A model generated the notes under the pieces. The model searched no databases. It was not told the origin of the DNA and saw only the letters and a list, made by a program, of their open reading frames with translations. A stretch of 64,000 nt of DNA, from positions 3,164,001 to 3,228,000 of the forward strand of contig NC_051107.1 of NCBI RefSeq assembly GCF_901709675.1. The letters run 5' to 3'. Of the stretch, positions 1 through 15,005 are shown in pieces. Source of the DNA: Syngnathus acus (taxonomy: Eukaryota > Chordata > Actinopteri > Syngnathiformes > Syngnathidae). Positions within the stretch are counted from its first letter, which is position 1. Each line of letters opens with the position of its first letter. Position numbers and translations under genes: made by a program.

Positions 1-11
1 TTTTTCCTCAC

Positions 12-776
12 CGCTGTCGAGAGGCGTGAGGCCAGAGTCATCTCCAAGTTGCCCTTGAGGCCGAGCAGAGCGGGAACCAGGATGAAGATTTCGGTGATGT
101 ACTGGAACGCCTCCCAGTGCTGCTTGGACAAGATCGGCAACTTTGATTACACTCGGCTTATCCCAAAGTGGGGGACATATTGTTACATTTCAAGCGAGGT
201 GTCACCTCCCAAACCATGCAGTTAAACTAGAGCTGGCGTTACCTGTACAACATCCAGCACCATGCCAGCTGATACAGTTCCAAAACCGGCCAACAGGAAA
301 GGCACGAGGATCTGAAAAGCCATAGCCAGTGGCGACTCCTTGGGCAGAATGTGCACAGCGGGTTGCGCCGCTTCCTCCTCCTCTTCATTCTGGTGGCCAT
401 TATCATCATCATCTGAGAGCCTCCTCTCAGCCAACATGGGTTCCAGTTCCAAGTAGCTTCCCTCTCCAATGTCCGACAGAGTGACGGAGGAACGAGAGGC
501 ACGGTCCGGCGGCCGCCGGCCTTCCAGGTGAGCCATCTCTTGTCTGTAACCGTTCTGGAGTGAGGCTTCGGGTTTGGCACCGAGATCGACCAGAGCCAGC
601 CGCTCCTCCTGGAGCTTGGTGTAGCCGGTGGGGACCATGGTTTGCAGGAGCGAGGTGATCCGACCGACGGATTTCAGGGAGAGAGGACTACGAATGCCGC
701 CTGCACCGCTCATACGGACCGTCAGGCTAGAGCCCAGGGAATCCCCGATCGCTCCGCCGAGACTCTCAATGCTCAT
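12..776 (-). CDS. slc41a2: Mg2+ transporter SLC41A2, first two coding exons (partial)
   Basis: SLC41 proteins are multi-pass membrane carriers that move Mg2+ and other divalent cations, related to bacterial MgtE. Coding exon 1 is 776-243 and ends in VLDVVQ before donor GTAACG. Coding exon 2 is 120-12, starts HWEAF and ends at donor GTGAGG. The first 140 or so residues are a hydrophilic cytosolic tail with an acidic stretch around residue 120. The conserved LPKES and [16 protein letters not shown] segment then opens the first membrane helix. Exon 2 gives the family motif [15 protein letters not shown]. The [20 protein letters not shown] wording fits SLC41A2 better than SLC41A1. The neighbour nopchap1 also borders SLC41A2 in human. 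A possible acceptor at about 885 (TTCTTTACAG on the minus strand) suggests an upstream untranslated exon. The rest of the gene lies beyond the left edge. Confidence 0.9.
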
Positions 777-1699
777 GATGGGGTCTCGCGCAGCAATGTC
801 TCATCTCCAAACTTCTCCTCCTCGTTTGAGAACAATGTTCAAAAAATCACACAGTCCATTTCAGAAGCTTGGAGACTCATCAGCCTGTAAAGAAAAACAT
901 TTATATATATATACATCCAACATCCATTTGTTTACAGGCATTTTCGAGCCTTTAACCAAACTCCGCACAGGAGAAGCCCAGACCTTGCGACTGTTGTACA
1001 TTAGTGCTAATCACTGTAACACATTTTTAAGCATTTAGTGCAATTTCCACCATCCTTTGTGGAAAACCGATAACAGAGCTGGAGAAGTTATTTTGTCAAA
1101 TAAGAAAAATTAGAAACTTTAAATGTCTGGTCCATTTTTTGTACCTCTAATGAACATAGTATTCACATGGAGTGAATAATTAACTGCGTAAGTCAGAGCC
1201 ACATAAACCAGAAGGAGTATGGAAATAAGTCTTCAAAATGTAAACGCATAGGACTTGAAAAGAATTTACACGGGATGGTGTTAACTGCGCAGTCAAGCGT
1301 ACTCGCTTTCTTAGTCACGGTTGACACTTGGGACAACGCCTCGGTATGAAAGCTTCACGTTGAACGCGTTTGTTTTGCAACTAGCCGAGAAAAATGTTCC
1401 GTAAATCTGTTCGCATTAGCATAGTGCTACATTAGCTGGGTACAAATGAGAAATATTTGGAGGCACCGCCAGCTTTCACACGTTAAAGGCGGGGAGAGAA
1501 AACAGAGGCCGGGGCTATTATTTTTCGGACATAAACAAACATACTGTAAACATACTGTTACAATTCAAGTCATGGCGATTTCAAATCTCATTCGTGAAGT
1601 TTACCATCGCAACGCGAAGATCCCAAATCGAAGAAGATGCAAGCCGATGATGACAGTCACAGGCACAGCCGCGTCAGTGAGTCTGCCGAAGATCATCTA

Positions 1700-1707
1700 T
1701 GACGTCA
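1700..1707. promoter_or_regulatory. CRE palindrome TGACGTCA
   Basis: An exact TGACGTCA octamer, the CREB/ATF consensus, lies between the two divergent genes. It is about 0.9 kb upstream of the slc41a2 start codon and 0.66 kb upstream of the nopchap1 start codon. The exact match is seen; function is inferred. Confidence 0.45.
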
Positions 1708-1749
1708 AGATAGGCACCGCTTTTTCGGACCGTGCCGTGTAGTTTTCGT

Positions 1750-2035
1750 TACACACGTCCGTCCATCCATCCATTCTGAATCTAAACCGCTCACAAGGGT
1801 CGCGGATGCGCTGGAGCCTATCCCAGCTGACTTCGGCCAGAAGGCGTGACACCCTGAACTGGTCGCCGGCCAATCGCAGGGCAAACAAAGACAAAACCAT
1901 TCACACTCACGGGCAACTTGGATGCATGTTTTTGGAATGTGGCAAGGGGAGAACATGCAAACTCCACACAGGAAGGCTGGAGCTGGGATCGAACCCAGCA
2001 CCTCTGAACTTACCAGTGCCCGACCATGCTGCCCT
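1750..2035 (-). repeat. Teleost dispersed repeat copy
   Basis: The segment carries landmarks of a very common fish interspersed repeat: a CATCCATCC-type start, GGAGCCTATCCCAGCTGACTT, a GGTCGCCGGCCAATCGCAGGGC-like block, CATGTTTTTGGAATGTGG, and AACATGCAAACTCCACACAG followed by GGGATCGAACCCAGCACCTCTGA. I recognise the family from memory and cannot assign its class. Fragments in the opposite sense occur near 9055 and 25769. The chance open reading frames here are repeat sequence. Confidence 0.8.
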
Positions 2036-2364
2036 CGTTACACGCGTATCGGATAAATAACAAGTCGTAGTGAAACGTTAAATTAAACGTCAGTCACGCC
2101 TAAAAGATATTTTGTATTTTTAGTCAACTCGATTTTCGCTTATTTCGTATACATGCCGTTATGGCATTTTCACACTTATAAGTTACGACGTAACATTCCA
2201 GTAGATACCGTTCCTATTTTTTTTTTATTTTCTTTTGGGTAAATGTAAAGATTCCTCCTGAACGCTAGAGGACGCAATATGCACAATGAGCAACGCAGAA
2301 GCGATTCCCGGATGTTGTCCTCACAAAACACACGCTAACATTTTGCAGTCTTATTTCTTCTGCA

Positions 2365-3155
2365 ATGGACAAAAACAGTAAACCAAACTCACGAGATTTG
2401 CTGTCATGTGGTAGTGGTGGAGGTAAGTAGAGAAAAATGTATTTAACTCAGGCTAAAGGAAGCTGGCGTTGCTTTTTCGTGATTTTGTTTGAAAACCACA
2501 TGCTCGTACTGTACACGCAAAGTTTCTCGGTTTACAACGCCTGCATTTGTACGTAAATCGGAACACATCGTAGTTCAGACACGATTCTAGTTAAAACTTT
2601 TTTTTCTTGTGGTTTTGCCTCAGGTCTCGTTGAGAAGCTGCTCCTTAAACCACCGGCTGTCCTGAAGACGGAAAGACTTCCACGAAGTAGCGGTGAGCTA
2701 AATAATCAGCCATTAGAATTAGGAATAAACAATATAAATACAATTTTGTCTTTGTATTCTGGAGCAGTGATGGAACGGCTGCAGAGTTTCTTACCGCAGA
2801 TTGCGGAAGCCAATCAAAAGCTGAAGCAGCAGATTGAAGAAACTTCTGCAGGACATTTCGACATTGAGGATGTCGAGGCTGCAGAGAGAGTTATCGAGAT
2901 GGTGTGTAAGATCTTCTCATTGTCTGATGAATCTGATTTGTTCAAGGTGTCCTAATTCTTTCTTGTGGTTTCCAGGACGTCGCGTTGATAGAGCTCAGTG
3001 GATCTGATAGCGAGTCGGAGGAGGACGAGGAGGATTCTTCAGAGTCTGACGAGGAGGAATCAGAGATTGTTTTAACTGAGCGCAATCTCAAATTACCAGG
3101 ACGCAAAGGCAAAGAGCACATAAACATCCAGGTTGTGGATGAGCCGGAGAAATAA
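2365..3155 (+). CDS. nopchap1: NOP protein chaperone 1 (C12orf45 homologue)
   Basis: NOPCHAP1 is a small nuclear adaptor that links box C/D snoRNP protein NOP58 to the R2TP/RUVBL assembly machinery. Four exons join in phase: 2365-2422, 2624-2692, 2768-2901 and 2976-3155, giving 146 residues (human about 185). Landmarks shared with human C12orf45 are the DLLSCGSGG start region, LQSFLPQIAEANQKLK, the VIEMDVAL junction across exons 3 and 4, an acidic serine-rich tract (SDSESEEDEEDSSESDEEE) and an ERNLKLPGRKGKEHI tail. The start is the only upstream in-frame ATG before a good donor. The gene is tail-to-tail with rint1, with about 400 bp between stop codons. A canonical AATAAA follows at 3424. Confidence 0.93.
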
Positions 3156-3423
3156 TTATTTCGTACAACTAAGAGATTTAAGACTTTGTTGAAAATTAGG
3201 TTTGAGTTATTTAAAGGAATCAAAAGCTCCTATACTGTGGTGAAGAGCATCCCCATGGGAACAGTTCACACTCATTCAAATCGGAGTCAAGTCATTTGCC
3301 TTATACATTGTTTACCCGATTGGGATTCTTGCGTTGTTTTTTTTATGTACATAATCAGGATTGATGTTTTCTATAACTTTCATGTACAGGAAGACATTAT
3401 GGATAAGAATGTATGAGCTTTGT

Positions 3424-3429
3424 AATAAA
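3424..3429 (+). terminator. Poly(A) signal of nopchap1
   Basis: AATAAA lies 269 bases after the nopchap1 stop and is followed by an A-rich stretch near 3453. It is the only canonical hexamer on this strand before the convergent rint1 coding sequence. Confidence 0.7.
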
Positions 3430-3551
3430 ACTCGCCATCACACTTAAGTTCCAAAAAAAAAGACAGAGTTTTTCAATTGCGTCAATATACATTTAGTACA
3501 TGATAGAAATCAAACGTCAAATAGTGTCTGGCTAGGTTCGCAATCCAGTTG

Positions 3552-7183
<3,632 letters not shown>

Positions 7184-8254
7184 TTTGGATTTGACAGGAC
7201 ACAAACTTCCTGCCACGAAAGTGCTACGTAAAGAGAAGGCGCTTGTTTTATCGTTAAGCGCCCCCGAACAAGCGCCCCCGCAGGCGGTGATTTGTAGCAA
7301 AAGAATTTGCGTTAATGTAACGCCGCCCACCCGAGAGTTCCAAGTCAATGAATTGGAACGACAGCACTGACTTTTTCCGGCATGCTATTTTAAACAAAAT
7401 AAAACGCTATGAATGTAAAGTAGTGCTTTTCGTACAAATACGTACAGTAAATGCCTTTATTATTTAGGTACAAACGTTTTAAATTTTATCAAATGTGACC
7501 ATACAAACAGTTTAATGCTCTCTGCGTTGTTGGCATTTCCTGACGTCAAACCTAAATCATAATGATGCAAACTCCCACTGATGTTAATATGCTCGTTTAA
7601 TATGGATGCTGCATCTCGATTTAGAATATGGCATAAAAATATTCAGTATGCCCCATTTCAAAGCCAAAAGTAGTTTTTGCATTACACAGATTAAATAAAG
7701 TTAATTAGTGCCCAACTTCTACACACATTCTATATGTGTATGAGCTATTTGAATTGAACTCTACTCCATTTTGCACTATATTCTATTCCACTGAGCCATG
7801 ACAGTATATGTAAAAAAAAAAAACTGAAAACGACATTTCATTGAGGTAAGTCCCCAGATGACGTTGGTGCCCTGACATGTGTAAAAACGCCTCTAGGCAT
7901 GGATAGAGGTTTAGTTGACCCACTCCAGAGCAGGTCAGTCTGAAGAGGTCAAGGGGACAACGTGCGGCAGAATCACATGGCACTCATCATTGAGGAAATT
8001 TCTTTACACATACTGAAAGACACAAACGACCTCGGTTGACTTTACCATGAGGAAATTGTTGGATTACTACTTTCACGATTTGTGAATCAAATTATTGTTA
8101 CACTTTTAAGGATTTAAGATCCATTAGAAGGAAGAATGACTCGTCTAGTTCACAAAAATCTGAGTCATTGTTTTTGGCCATTATTGTCGTCATCACAGTT
8201 ACTAGGATGCTTCTTTATTTCTTCTATATTTGTTTATGCCATTATATTTATTTC

Positions 8255-8955
8255 AAGTGAGACCTTCCAATGCAAGCGGTGCAGGGGAGAAGTCACCCAA
8301 GCAGACCCAGCTGAGCAAGAGGGGCTCGTGGTAGATGGGGAGATGTACGAGGTGGTGGACAGCTTCTGCTACCTTGGAGACATGCTTAACGCTGATGGGG
8401 GGGTGGACCTAGCAGTGACCACAAGGGTGAGAAGCGGGTGGAAGAAATTCAGGGAACTCATGCCCTTCTAACATCTAAGGCCCCATCCTTGAAGATGAGA
8501 GGCCAGGTGTACTCAGCCTGCGTCAGAAGTAGTATGACGTACGGAAGTGAGGCATGGGCCCTGAAAACAGAACACGAAGACAAACTAAACAGAGCAGAAA
8601 TGAGGATGTGTGGTGTGGAGGAAAAGACCAGTCCAGAGCTGAGAAAGAAGATGGGAGTGGAGGCCATAGTGGATGTGGTGAGGAGAGGCAGACTGCGATG
8701 GTACGGACATGTAGTGAGGAAGGATGAGAACGACTGGGTGAAGAAAGTTATGTCGTATAACGTAGAGGGAACAAGACCCAGTGGCCGACCTAAAAAGACC
8801 TGGCAGACGACCGTGGCAGCCGACATGAAGGCACTCGGCATCAACCACGAGATGGCCATGGACCGTTCCCGGTGGAAGAAAGCCATATCGAGAACCCAGT
8901 CCAACCCAGCGGCGCCTGGAAAGCGGACTTTAAACCGATGATGATGATGATTCTA
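8255..8955 (+). mobile_element. 3' fragment of an RTE-type non-LTR retrotransposon, frameshifted
   Basis: Two overlapping frames (8262-8471 and 8453-8941) together encode the end of a LINE reverse transcriptase. Landmarks are VVDSFCYLGDMLN, then RGQVYSACVRSSMTYGSEAW, then RRGRLRWYGHVVRKDE and PSGRPKKTWQ. A frame change near 8450-8470 and loss of everything upstream make it a dead copy. It ends in a short GAT repeat (ATGATGATGATT), as expected for RTE elements, which carry simple tandem repeats at the 3' end. The clade comes from memory; L2-like families share some of these motifs. Confidence 0.8.
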
Positions 8956-9054
8956 TATTTGGCCCAAAGACCTGGTCAGTTAAAATAAATAGTACCCCAA
9001 AAGAAAATCTACAGAATCCTGCTCAAAATTGGCCACCTAGACTTTAGTAACAAG

Positions 9055-9180
9055 GTGTACTAGAGGTTGGCATATCTGCCTCACAGTTCGGGGGAGCAAA
9101 CTTCAGCCTCGTCTCTTACATTTCAAAAACATGCATCAAAGACTATAAATTTGAATGAATGGGGAAAAACCTGAGTTTGA
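9055..9180 (+). repeat. Degenerate teleost dispersed repeat
   Basis: The run of GAGGTTGGCATATCTGCCTC, ACAGTTC, then CATTTCAAAAACATGCAT resembles the family at 1750-2035 in the opposite orientation, with many substitutions and an internal deletion. Confidence 0.55.
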
Positions 9181-10017
9181 ATGATGTACGCCAAAAGGCA
9201 CGACTCGCCTCAAGGTTGGAACAATCCCTCTGAAAAAATAAAGATTGAACAATTTTGGGTTCCCAACCCACAGTTTGGGAAACCCTGATTTAGTACGTAG
9301 GTATGCTGGTGAGTCAACTGCTTAAGACCTTACTGTTTGACATTCAACCATCTTTGACACAGTGCTCTCAGTGGCATTGAGAGCTCTCGCAGAAGGTCAC
9401 TCGTCGGGCCAGTCTTCTCTTCCTGTTAGTGCCCGCAGTGCTTCCAATGACCTTTTTTGTCATTTGTTCGCCACATAGCTGCTGAGTAAATTCCAATGAA
9501 TATGACATCTTGGAATGATGTCACTGCTTTCGTAGAGCGCCCGGGGTTATTCCGGTTTTCTTGCACACAGGAAGACGACCCGTGCACCGGGCAGGATAGG
9601 AAGGACAGGCGGGTGCACTCATGGAGAATTCAAGTACAACATATAGGCTTAATATTCATAAATAACAAACATAATATCATCATGGGATATGGTGTGGTTA
9701 ATATTGTGTGGTTAACTGAGAATATTAATTTAATCCATTTTGGAATAAAGCTGCAAAAAAGTAGAATGAGGGAAGCAATGTGAATTTTTTTTTGATTTGT
9801 GTTGCTAGGCACAGTTCATTGTGCCAACTACACTGTGGAACATCTTTATATATTTAAATAATAATAAATGACTAAAAATCGATGAATTTGTAAGGATAAT
9901 ACTAACAGTCACGAGTTAGAACTATGAGGAATCAGTAGTGGTGTACCATAAGGCACCATCCTAGGTCCCTTTAACTTCTGACTTGAAAAAAACATGCTAA
10001 ACCAAAGAATCTCAGAA

Positions 10018-10085
10018 AAGAGCCATCTTCTATAGTGCTTGTCCGCATTTGGGTTGTGGAAAAGCTCAAGCCTGTCCGAGCCTAA
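10018..10085 (+). repeat. Short relic of a teleost dispersed repeat
   Basis: CATCTTCTATAGTGCTTGTC and CTCAAGCCTGTCC recall the start of the fish repeat that normally reads as a CCATTTTCTATA-type opening followed by a GGAGCCTATCC-type block. It is very truncated. Confidence 0.4.
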
Positions 10086-10283
10086 TAAATAAATAAAAAT
10101 AAAAAAACCTTTAAGAATTTTTTTTTTGGGTTAAATATTAAAATGCCAATTTTATTCATTTAAGTTTGTTTCCGTGTGCCTCATCGCAAGCGATGATTCA
10201 TACTTTGCACGAGTACTACCGTAAGCTGAATGTGTGACCCCCTTTTAACCTGCCTCCCTCCCGCCTCCTCGCTTTTCTGGTCA

Positions 10284-10292
10284 CTATTAAAG
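10284..10292 (+). promoter_or_regulatory. TATA-like element of prl2
   Basis: CTATTAAAG lies 64-72 bases before the prl2 start codon. A transcription start near 10315 would fit a short 5' leader, as in other prolactin genes. A/T-rich sequence upstream (10085-10170) could hold Pit-1 sites, but no clear consensus was seen. Confidence 0.4.
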
Positions 10293-10355
10293 ACAAGAGT
10301 CACTGAGGGACACTCACACTGTCCACTTGTTGTAAGGATCTCCTCACTTTGCAGG

Positions 10356-11532
10356 ATGCCGCGAATCCTCACACCAGGTAAAGTAATTCGAGCGCTTTTA
10401 TTCCATCCTAATGCCCCCGTTTATCTTGTCAATTCCTCTTCCTAGTTTGGGTGTTACTGGCTGGAATAACGTTGAGCGGCAGACCGGCCAACGTGGCTGC
10501 GGCAGCGATCTGTGCCAACGGCCATGCCAGGTGCCGCGTCCTCTCGCTGGCCAACCTGTTTGACAGAGTCATTCAGCACTCGGCCAGGATGCACGGCCTC
10601 TCCAATGACCTTCACGCTAAGTTTGTAAGTTGTCATTTTTCATTATTCCTAAAATGCAAATTGTTTCATAGTTGGGCAAATAATTGAAATTTGTGATCTG
10701 AAAGACCTATAAGCGTATTCCATTGACTATCATTTAAATTAGACCTCACATAGTATTGTAGTCGAGTACTCCCACTTCTTTCCTCCGCCACCCATTGACA
10801 TTTTCATGACATCAGACCTCTGATATTTCACTCTCGGACACGCACCGAGCAGGAGCAGTACTTCGTGCCCAGTGGGAATCACATTGGAAGGAGCAGTCGG
10901 AACTGTCACACCTCCACCCTCCTCACCCCCAACGACAAGGAGAACGCTCAGCGAATGCCGGTAAATGACGCACTCCCTGTACGTTTCATATGACTCGTCA
11001 TTTCCAAATATTCAATTTGATCCAATTGTTATTTTGTATCTGCAGCGCGAGGAGCTAACCGAGGTGATCCTGAAGCTCCTGGTGGCGTGGAGAGACCCCC
11101 TGTGGCATTTCCACCGGATCACGGCGCACCAGCACGACCTGGCTAATTTCAGCTCGGACATGTCCCGCCAGATGAGCGATATGGTGCATGAGCTACGCAA
11201 AGGAGTCGAGAAAGTGGCCGAGAAGGTACCCCGCTAAGAAGAAAAGAAAAAAACTACGCTCAATTTTGATGTAATGGACTGTACGTTTCACAAACTCTTA
11301 CATATGTGTATTGTGCATTTTTTTTCCTCTACCTTAGATGCAGACGCTGGGGATGATGAGCAACTCTGTCAGCACGCTGTCGTCCGTGGAGGAACTCCTG
11401 CCCCCGGAAAGTGGCGAGTGGCGCCTGATGAAAGACCACGAGCTCCTCTACTGCTTTCGCCGCGACTCGGACAAGATCCAGAACTACTTGAAGATCCTCA
11501 AGTGTCGCATCGTACCAGAGCACGGCTGCTGA
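10356..11532 (+). CDS. prl2: Prolactin 2
   Basis: This is a secreted cytokine-fold hormone of the growth hormone/prolactin family. Five exons (10356-10377, 10446-10624, 10853-10960, 11046-11225, 11338-11532) join in phase to 227 residues. The exon pattern is that of the family: a very short first exon, then four more. A signal peptide (MPRILTP-WVLLAGITLSG) precedes the mature part. Family landmarks are SLANLFDRVIQHSARMHGLS, NCHTSTLLTPNDKENAQ, LLVAWRDPLWHF and CFRRDSDKIQNYLKILKCRI ending in HGC. Six cysteines are present. The first pair (ICANGHARC) makes the N-terminal loop found in tetrapod prolactin but absent from the usual teleost prolactin 1. It is tail-to-tail with hspa14, which fits the teleost prl2 locus as I remember it. 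Confidence 0.93.
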
Positions 11533-11849
11533 AGCAAAGAACAGAAGAAACATTCGCTGAGTGGTTTTGAACTACACCGTTGAAAATGTTTTTGCACGGG
11601 ATGTTTAGGAAGCAATAGTAAAACCCAAAGACTTTGACAACCTTCATTCTCCATATGATAAGCACAGATAAGGATTGTTGTTTGCGTATTTCCGTTTCAA
11701 TGCATATCCATGAGCTATAATGCAATATAAAATGTTGGAACAAATCTTTATGCTCACCTTCTAATGATCCATCCTCCAATTGATTATGCACCATACATGT
11801 GATCAATAGTCATTGGCAGCCAAACGGGAATCAGATATAGATTCACATG

Positions 11850-11855
11850 TTTATT
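11850..11855 (-). terminator. Poly(A) signal of hspa14
   Basis: AATAAA on the minus strand lies 50 bases after the hspa14 stop codon. The convergent prl2 coding sequence ends 318 bases further on. Confidence 0.75.
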
Positions 11856-11904
11856 GAATGCCTTACATAATTAGAAAAAAAAAAGATGGTGTGTGATGGT
11901 GTGA

Positions 11905-14900
11905 TCAGGATGCAGCAGCTATGTTGATTATTTCCGACCTCCCGCTGTTCTGCTCGACACAGGCGACATGGAGGGAACCGTCCCTGTGATACACACACAA
12001 GAAATTAGAGATGCGCACAAATGAAGTTGGTGATAAAAAGTACCTTTTCATGGTGACCACTGTATCAATGTTGTGGTGCTCATCGTTAGGCTCCAGGTCC
12101 CGAAGTATAATCTGTACATATTAATAAAAAAAAAAAAAAGATACGCAAATGGCTGCAGAAAGGATTCCATAGAAAAATAAAAGGTGAATTTGCAAATACG
12201 CTGGGGCTAAAGATACCTTGGCAAGCCTCTCCGGCTGCTCAGAGTCAAATCTCTGATAAATCTCCAGGCAGAGCGAGGAGAGTTGGCCTCCTCCACTCAG
12301 GGTGTGATTGCGGCGAGCAGGAAGCGGCAGTCCGGACGGAAGGAGCACGATGAACACCTCTGCTCCGGATTCATCCACCTGCTGCCGCACAGTCACAAAA
12401 CACATTTCAGCTCCAGTATGTGATGACAAATGCGAACAAGTCAATATTGCTGGAATTCAAGAAGAAAACCATTTCAAAGTGTGTTAGTGAGAAAAAAAAA
12501 ATCAGTGAGGATACCTTGAGCAGAATGTCAGAGGCAGACACATCCACTTGGACGGATTCTTCGTCGGAGACAAGGTGGTCCTTGCCCACCAACAAACCTG
12601 CTTGGAGGGCCGCACCCACCGCAATGACCTCATCGGGAGGCGCCGAGCTCAGGAGCTCCACGTCGGGGAACATGTCGCGAATCATCTGCTGCAGACGGGG
12701 GATCCGTGCCGAGCCGCCGCACAGAACCACCTGCCACAAGAACAATTTCAGCATTTATCTTAAGGTACAAATAAAGTCAACCATTATCGGATAAATGGTT
12801 ATCCCGTGATGTGGATGTGTGTGAAAATGGGAGAAGGGGTGAGGGGGGACGTTACCTTGCTGATGTCGGTGGCGGAGAGTTTGGTCTGCTCCAGTAAGCT
12901 TCTAATTGGCTGGATGCTCTTGTTGAAGAGGGAGGAGCAGAGCAGTTCAAAACGAGCTCTGGGAGGACAGACAACAGTGTGGCAGTTATATAAATAAATA
13001 AAAAATAAAAATAAAAAAAAAAAGAAATCCATGTTTTTGCTCAGACCACATTTTTCACACTAACCTGGAGACATTGCAGTCAAAGTCAGTGCCATCGTGC
13101 AGGGAGTCCACAAAGCAATTGGCTGACCCAAGTGTGGACAGGGAGTGTTTGGCCATGTCGGCTCCGTTCATCAACTTGAGCATTGCGCGTGCATTCTCGG
13201 TCACGTCGTGTTTAAAAGTGCTGCAGCACACACACGCACACAAAAGCCGGGGAGGAGTTCAACAATCAGTTGTCTGCCTAAAAAAATGGACCTAACGATT
13301 GTGGCGGTACCGTTTGAACTCGGTGGCGAGATGCTGGGCCAAGGCCTGCGTGAAGCTTTCCCCGCCGATGCTGTGGTGGGTGTGGGTATCCAGGACGCGA
13401 AACATTCCTCCGTTCACCTGCAGCACGGTCACGCTCAGGGACGTACCGCCCAGTTTGTATACCAGAACATGGCTGCCGACATAATACAACCAATTACTGC
13501 TGTGGCATGAGCACCTAATAGCGACTCTGTTGATTAAAATATACACTACAAAAAATATTTTCTTGTGGACATGATGGGGAAAAAAAATGGAGTGTAGCAC
13601 CTCTTTGGAGCTGAATAGTCCTGTCCGATGTTATAGGCTAAAAGAGCGGCGGCGGGTTCGTGGATCAACCTGAGGACATTGAACCCTGCGGCTTCAGCTG
13701 CCTCCCTGCACGGCAAAAAACTCCAATTAGCACAGAACCACACTAGGGGGAAAAAAACGAAGCACGGGTGCATGGATTTGACCAACCTCAGTGCGTGCTT
13801 CTGAGAGGGCCCAAATTCAAACGGAACGGTAATGACGGCGTCGCTCACATCAGAGCCGAGAGAAGACTGAGCCGTTTCTGGACAAACAAATATTAATAAA
13901 TATACTTTTTTTTCCTGATAATTTGCGCATTGTTACCTTTCATTTTGTGAAATATGAGTTTGGCAACCTCCTCCGGAGCAATGTACTTGAGTTGTTCTCC
14001 TGCTGTAATCTCGTAACAGGGCTTCCCGGATCGGTTGACAACCTGTGCACAACACCAAATGCTCATAAGTGCACAATAAAACACTTTAGGTGGAAGTTTC
14101 CATTAACGGCCAAAATACTCACCTGGCATTTGGTCTGCGATTTATGAGCTTGCGTCTCTGCGTCATCAAAGCTGCTCATTGAGAAACAAGAAAATCACTT
14201 TATTGTGGCCTTAATAGTTTTTTTTTTAATAAAACCTTTTACCCTCATTTGACTTAAGCAAAGATGCTAAGAAAATATGCCGTCACCTTCTGCCCAGCAC
14301 TTGCTTGACTTTGTCAACCGTGTTGGCGGCATTGCGGACCCGCCCTTGCTTTGCTGCAATCCCCACAAGCTGCAGAGAACCAAACATTTTTTGGAAGCAC
14401 AAGTTTTAGGAAGCACATACTTTCATATGCTATTGTAAAAAAAATATTTATTGCCATTATTTTTGTGGAAATATTAGGCTTAGGAAACGAAAGTATATTC
14501 CAGAAAGTTTGGTGAAACTTGGTATCACTCAAACCTACAACCAAGTAACTTTGACGACAAAAAAATAACAATGTAATGTGTTTAAATGCCTTTTACCTGC
14601 TCATTCTCTCTGTAAGCAACCACAGCTGGAGTCACTCTATCTCCTGCATCGTTGGCAATGACGTCAGCCCGACCGTCCTACACACGTAATAAAATCAAGT
14701 TATTATAAACAAACAATAACTGAAAACACACCGTGTGTAACAAGTAGATACACACAACTTGTGTGCCTTTCGCTGGTAGTTATACAGTATCTATGGAAGT
14801 TAGCATGCTAGCATTTGTATAAAAAGTCGCTATTTATGTCAAAACAAACTACAACGGCGACGTACTTATGCGAGCGATGTAAAGATAACGCGAAGAGAAC

Positions 14901-14976
14901 ATTGCCGGAAAGAACTGACCTTAAATACCGCTACACAAGCGCATGTGTAACCGAAGTGAACGCCGATAGCGGCCAT
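11905..14976 (-). CDS. hspa14: Hsp70-like protein HSPA14 (HSP70L1)
   Basis: HSPA14 is the Hsp70 partner of DNAJC2/MPP11 in the ribosome-associated complex, helping nascent chains fold. Fourteen exons give 506 residues (human 509): 14976-14920, 14677-14597, 14369-14287, 14171-14123, 14042-13937, 13877-13787, 13705-13601, 13472-13311, 13220-13065, 12958-12856, 12730-12515, 12381-12217, 12111-12044 and 11983-11905. Landmarks of the nucleotide-binding domain are [81 protein letters not shown] and [16 protein letters not shown] short substrate domain ([15 protein letters not shown]) follows and the lid is absent, as usual for this member. Exons 4 and 12 begin at NAGNAG acceptors, so one-residue variants are possible. 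It diverges from cdnf, the same neighbour as in human. Confidence 0.96.
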
Positions 14977-14999
14977 GCTGAACGAACTGTAGCCGGCAT

Positions 15000-15005
15000 C
15001 ACGTG
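15000..15005. promoter_or_regulatory. E-box CACGTG upstream of hspa14
   Basis: A palindromic CACGTG (USF/MYC class) lies 24 bases upstream of the hspa14 start codon. It is followed by an ETS-like CCGGATGACG on the hspa14 strand (about 15019-15028). This suggests a TATA-less housekeeping promoter. Confidence 0.45.

Larger units (their letters stand above)
885..2364. other. Divergent intergenic region between slc41a2 and nopchap1
   Basis: This stretch holds the putative promoters of the two divergent genes. It has no supported coding sequence. It contains a consensus CRE palindrome (1700-1707) and one copy of a teleost dispersed repeat (about 1750-2035). The remaining bases are unremarkable. 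Confidence 0.7.
7184..10355. other. Intergenic spacer between rint1 and prl2
   Basis: No gene was found here. The spacer holds a decayed RTE-type retrotransposon (about 8255-8955), a degenerate dispersed repeat (about 9055-9180) and another short repeat relic (about 10018-10085). The rest is AT-rich single-copy-looking sequence. The prl2 promoter lies at its right end. Confidence 0.7.
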
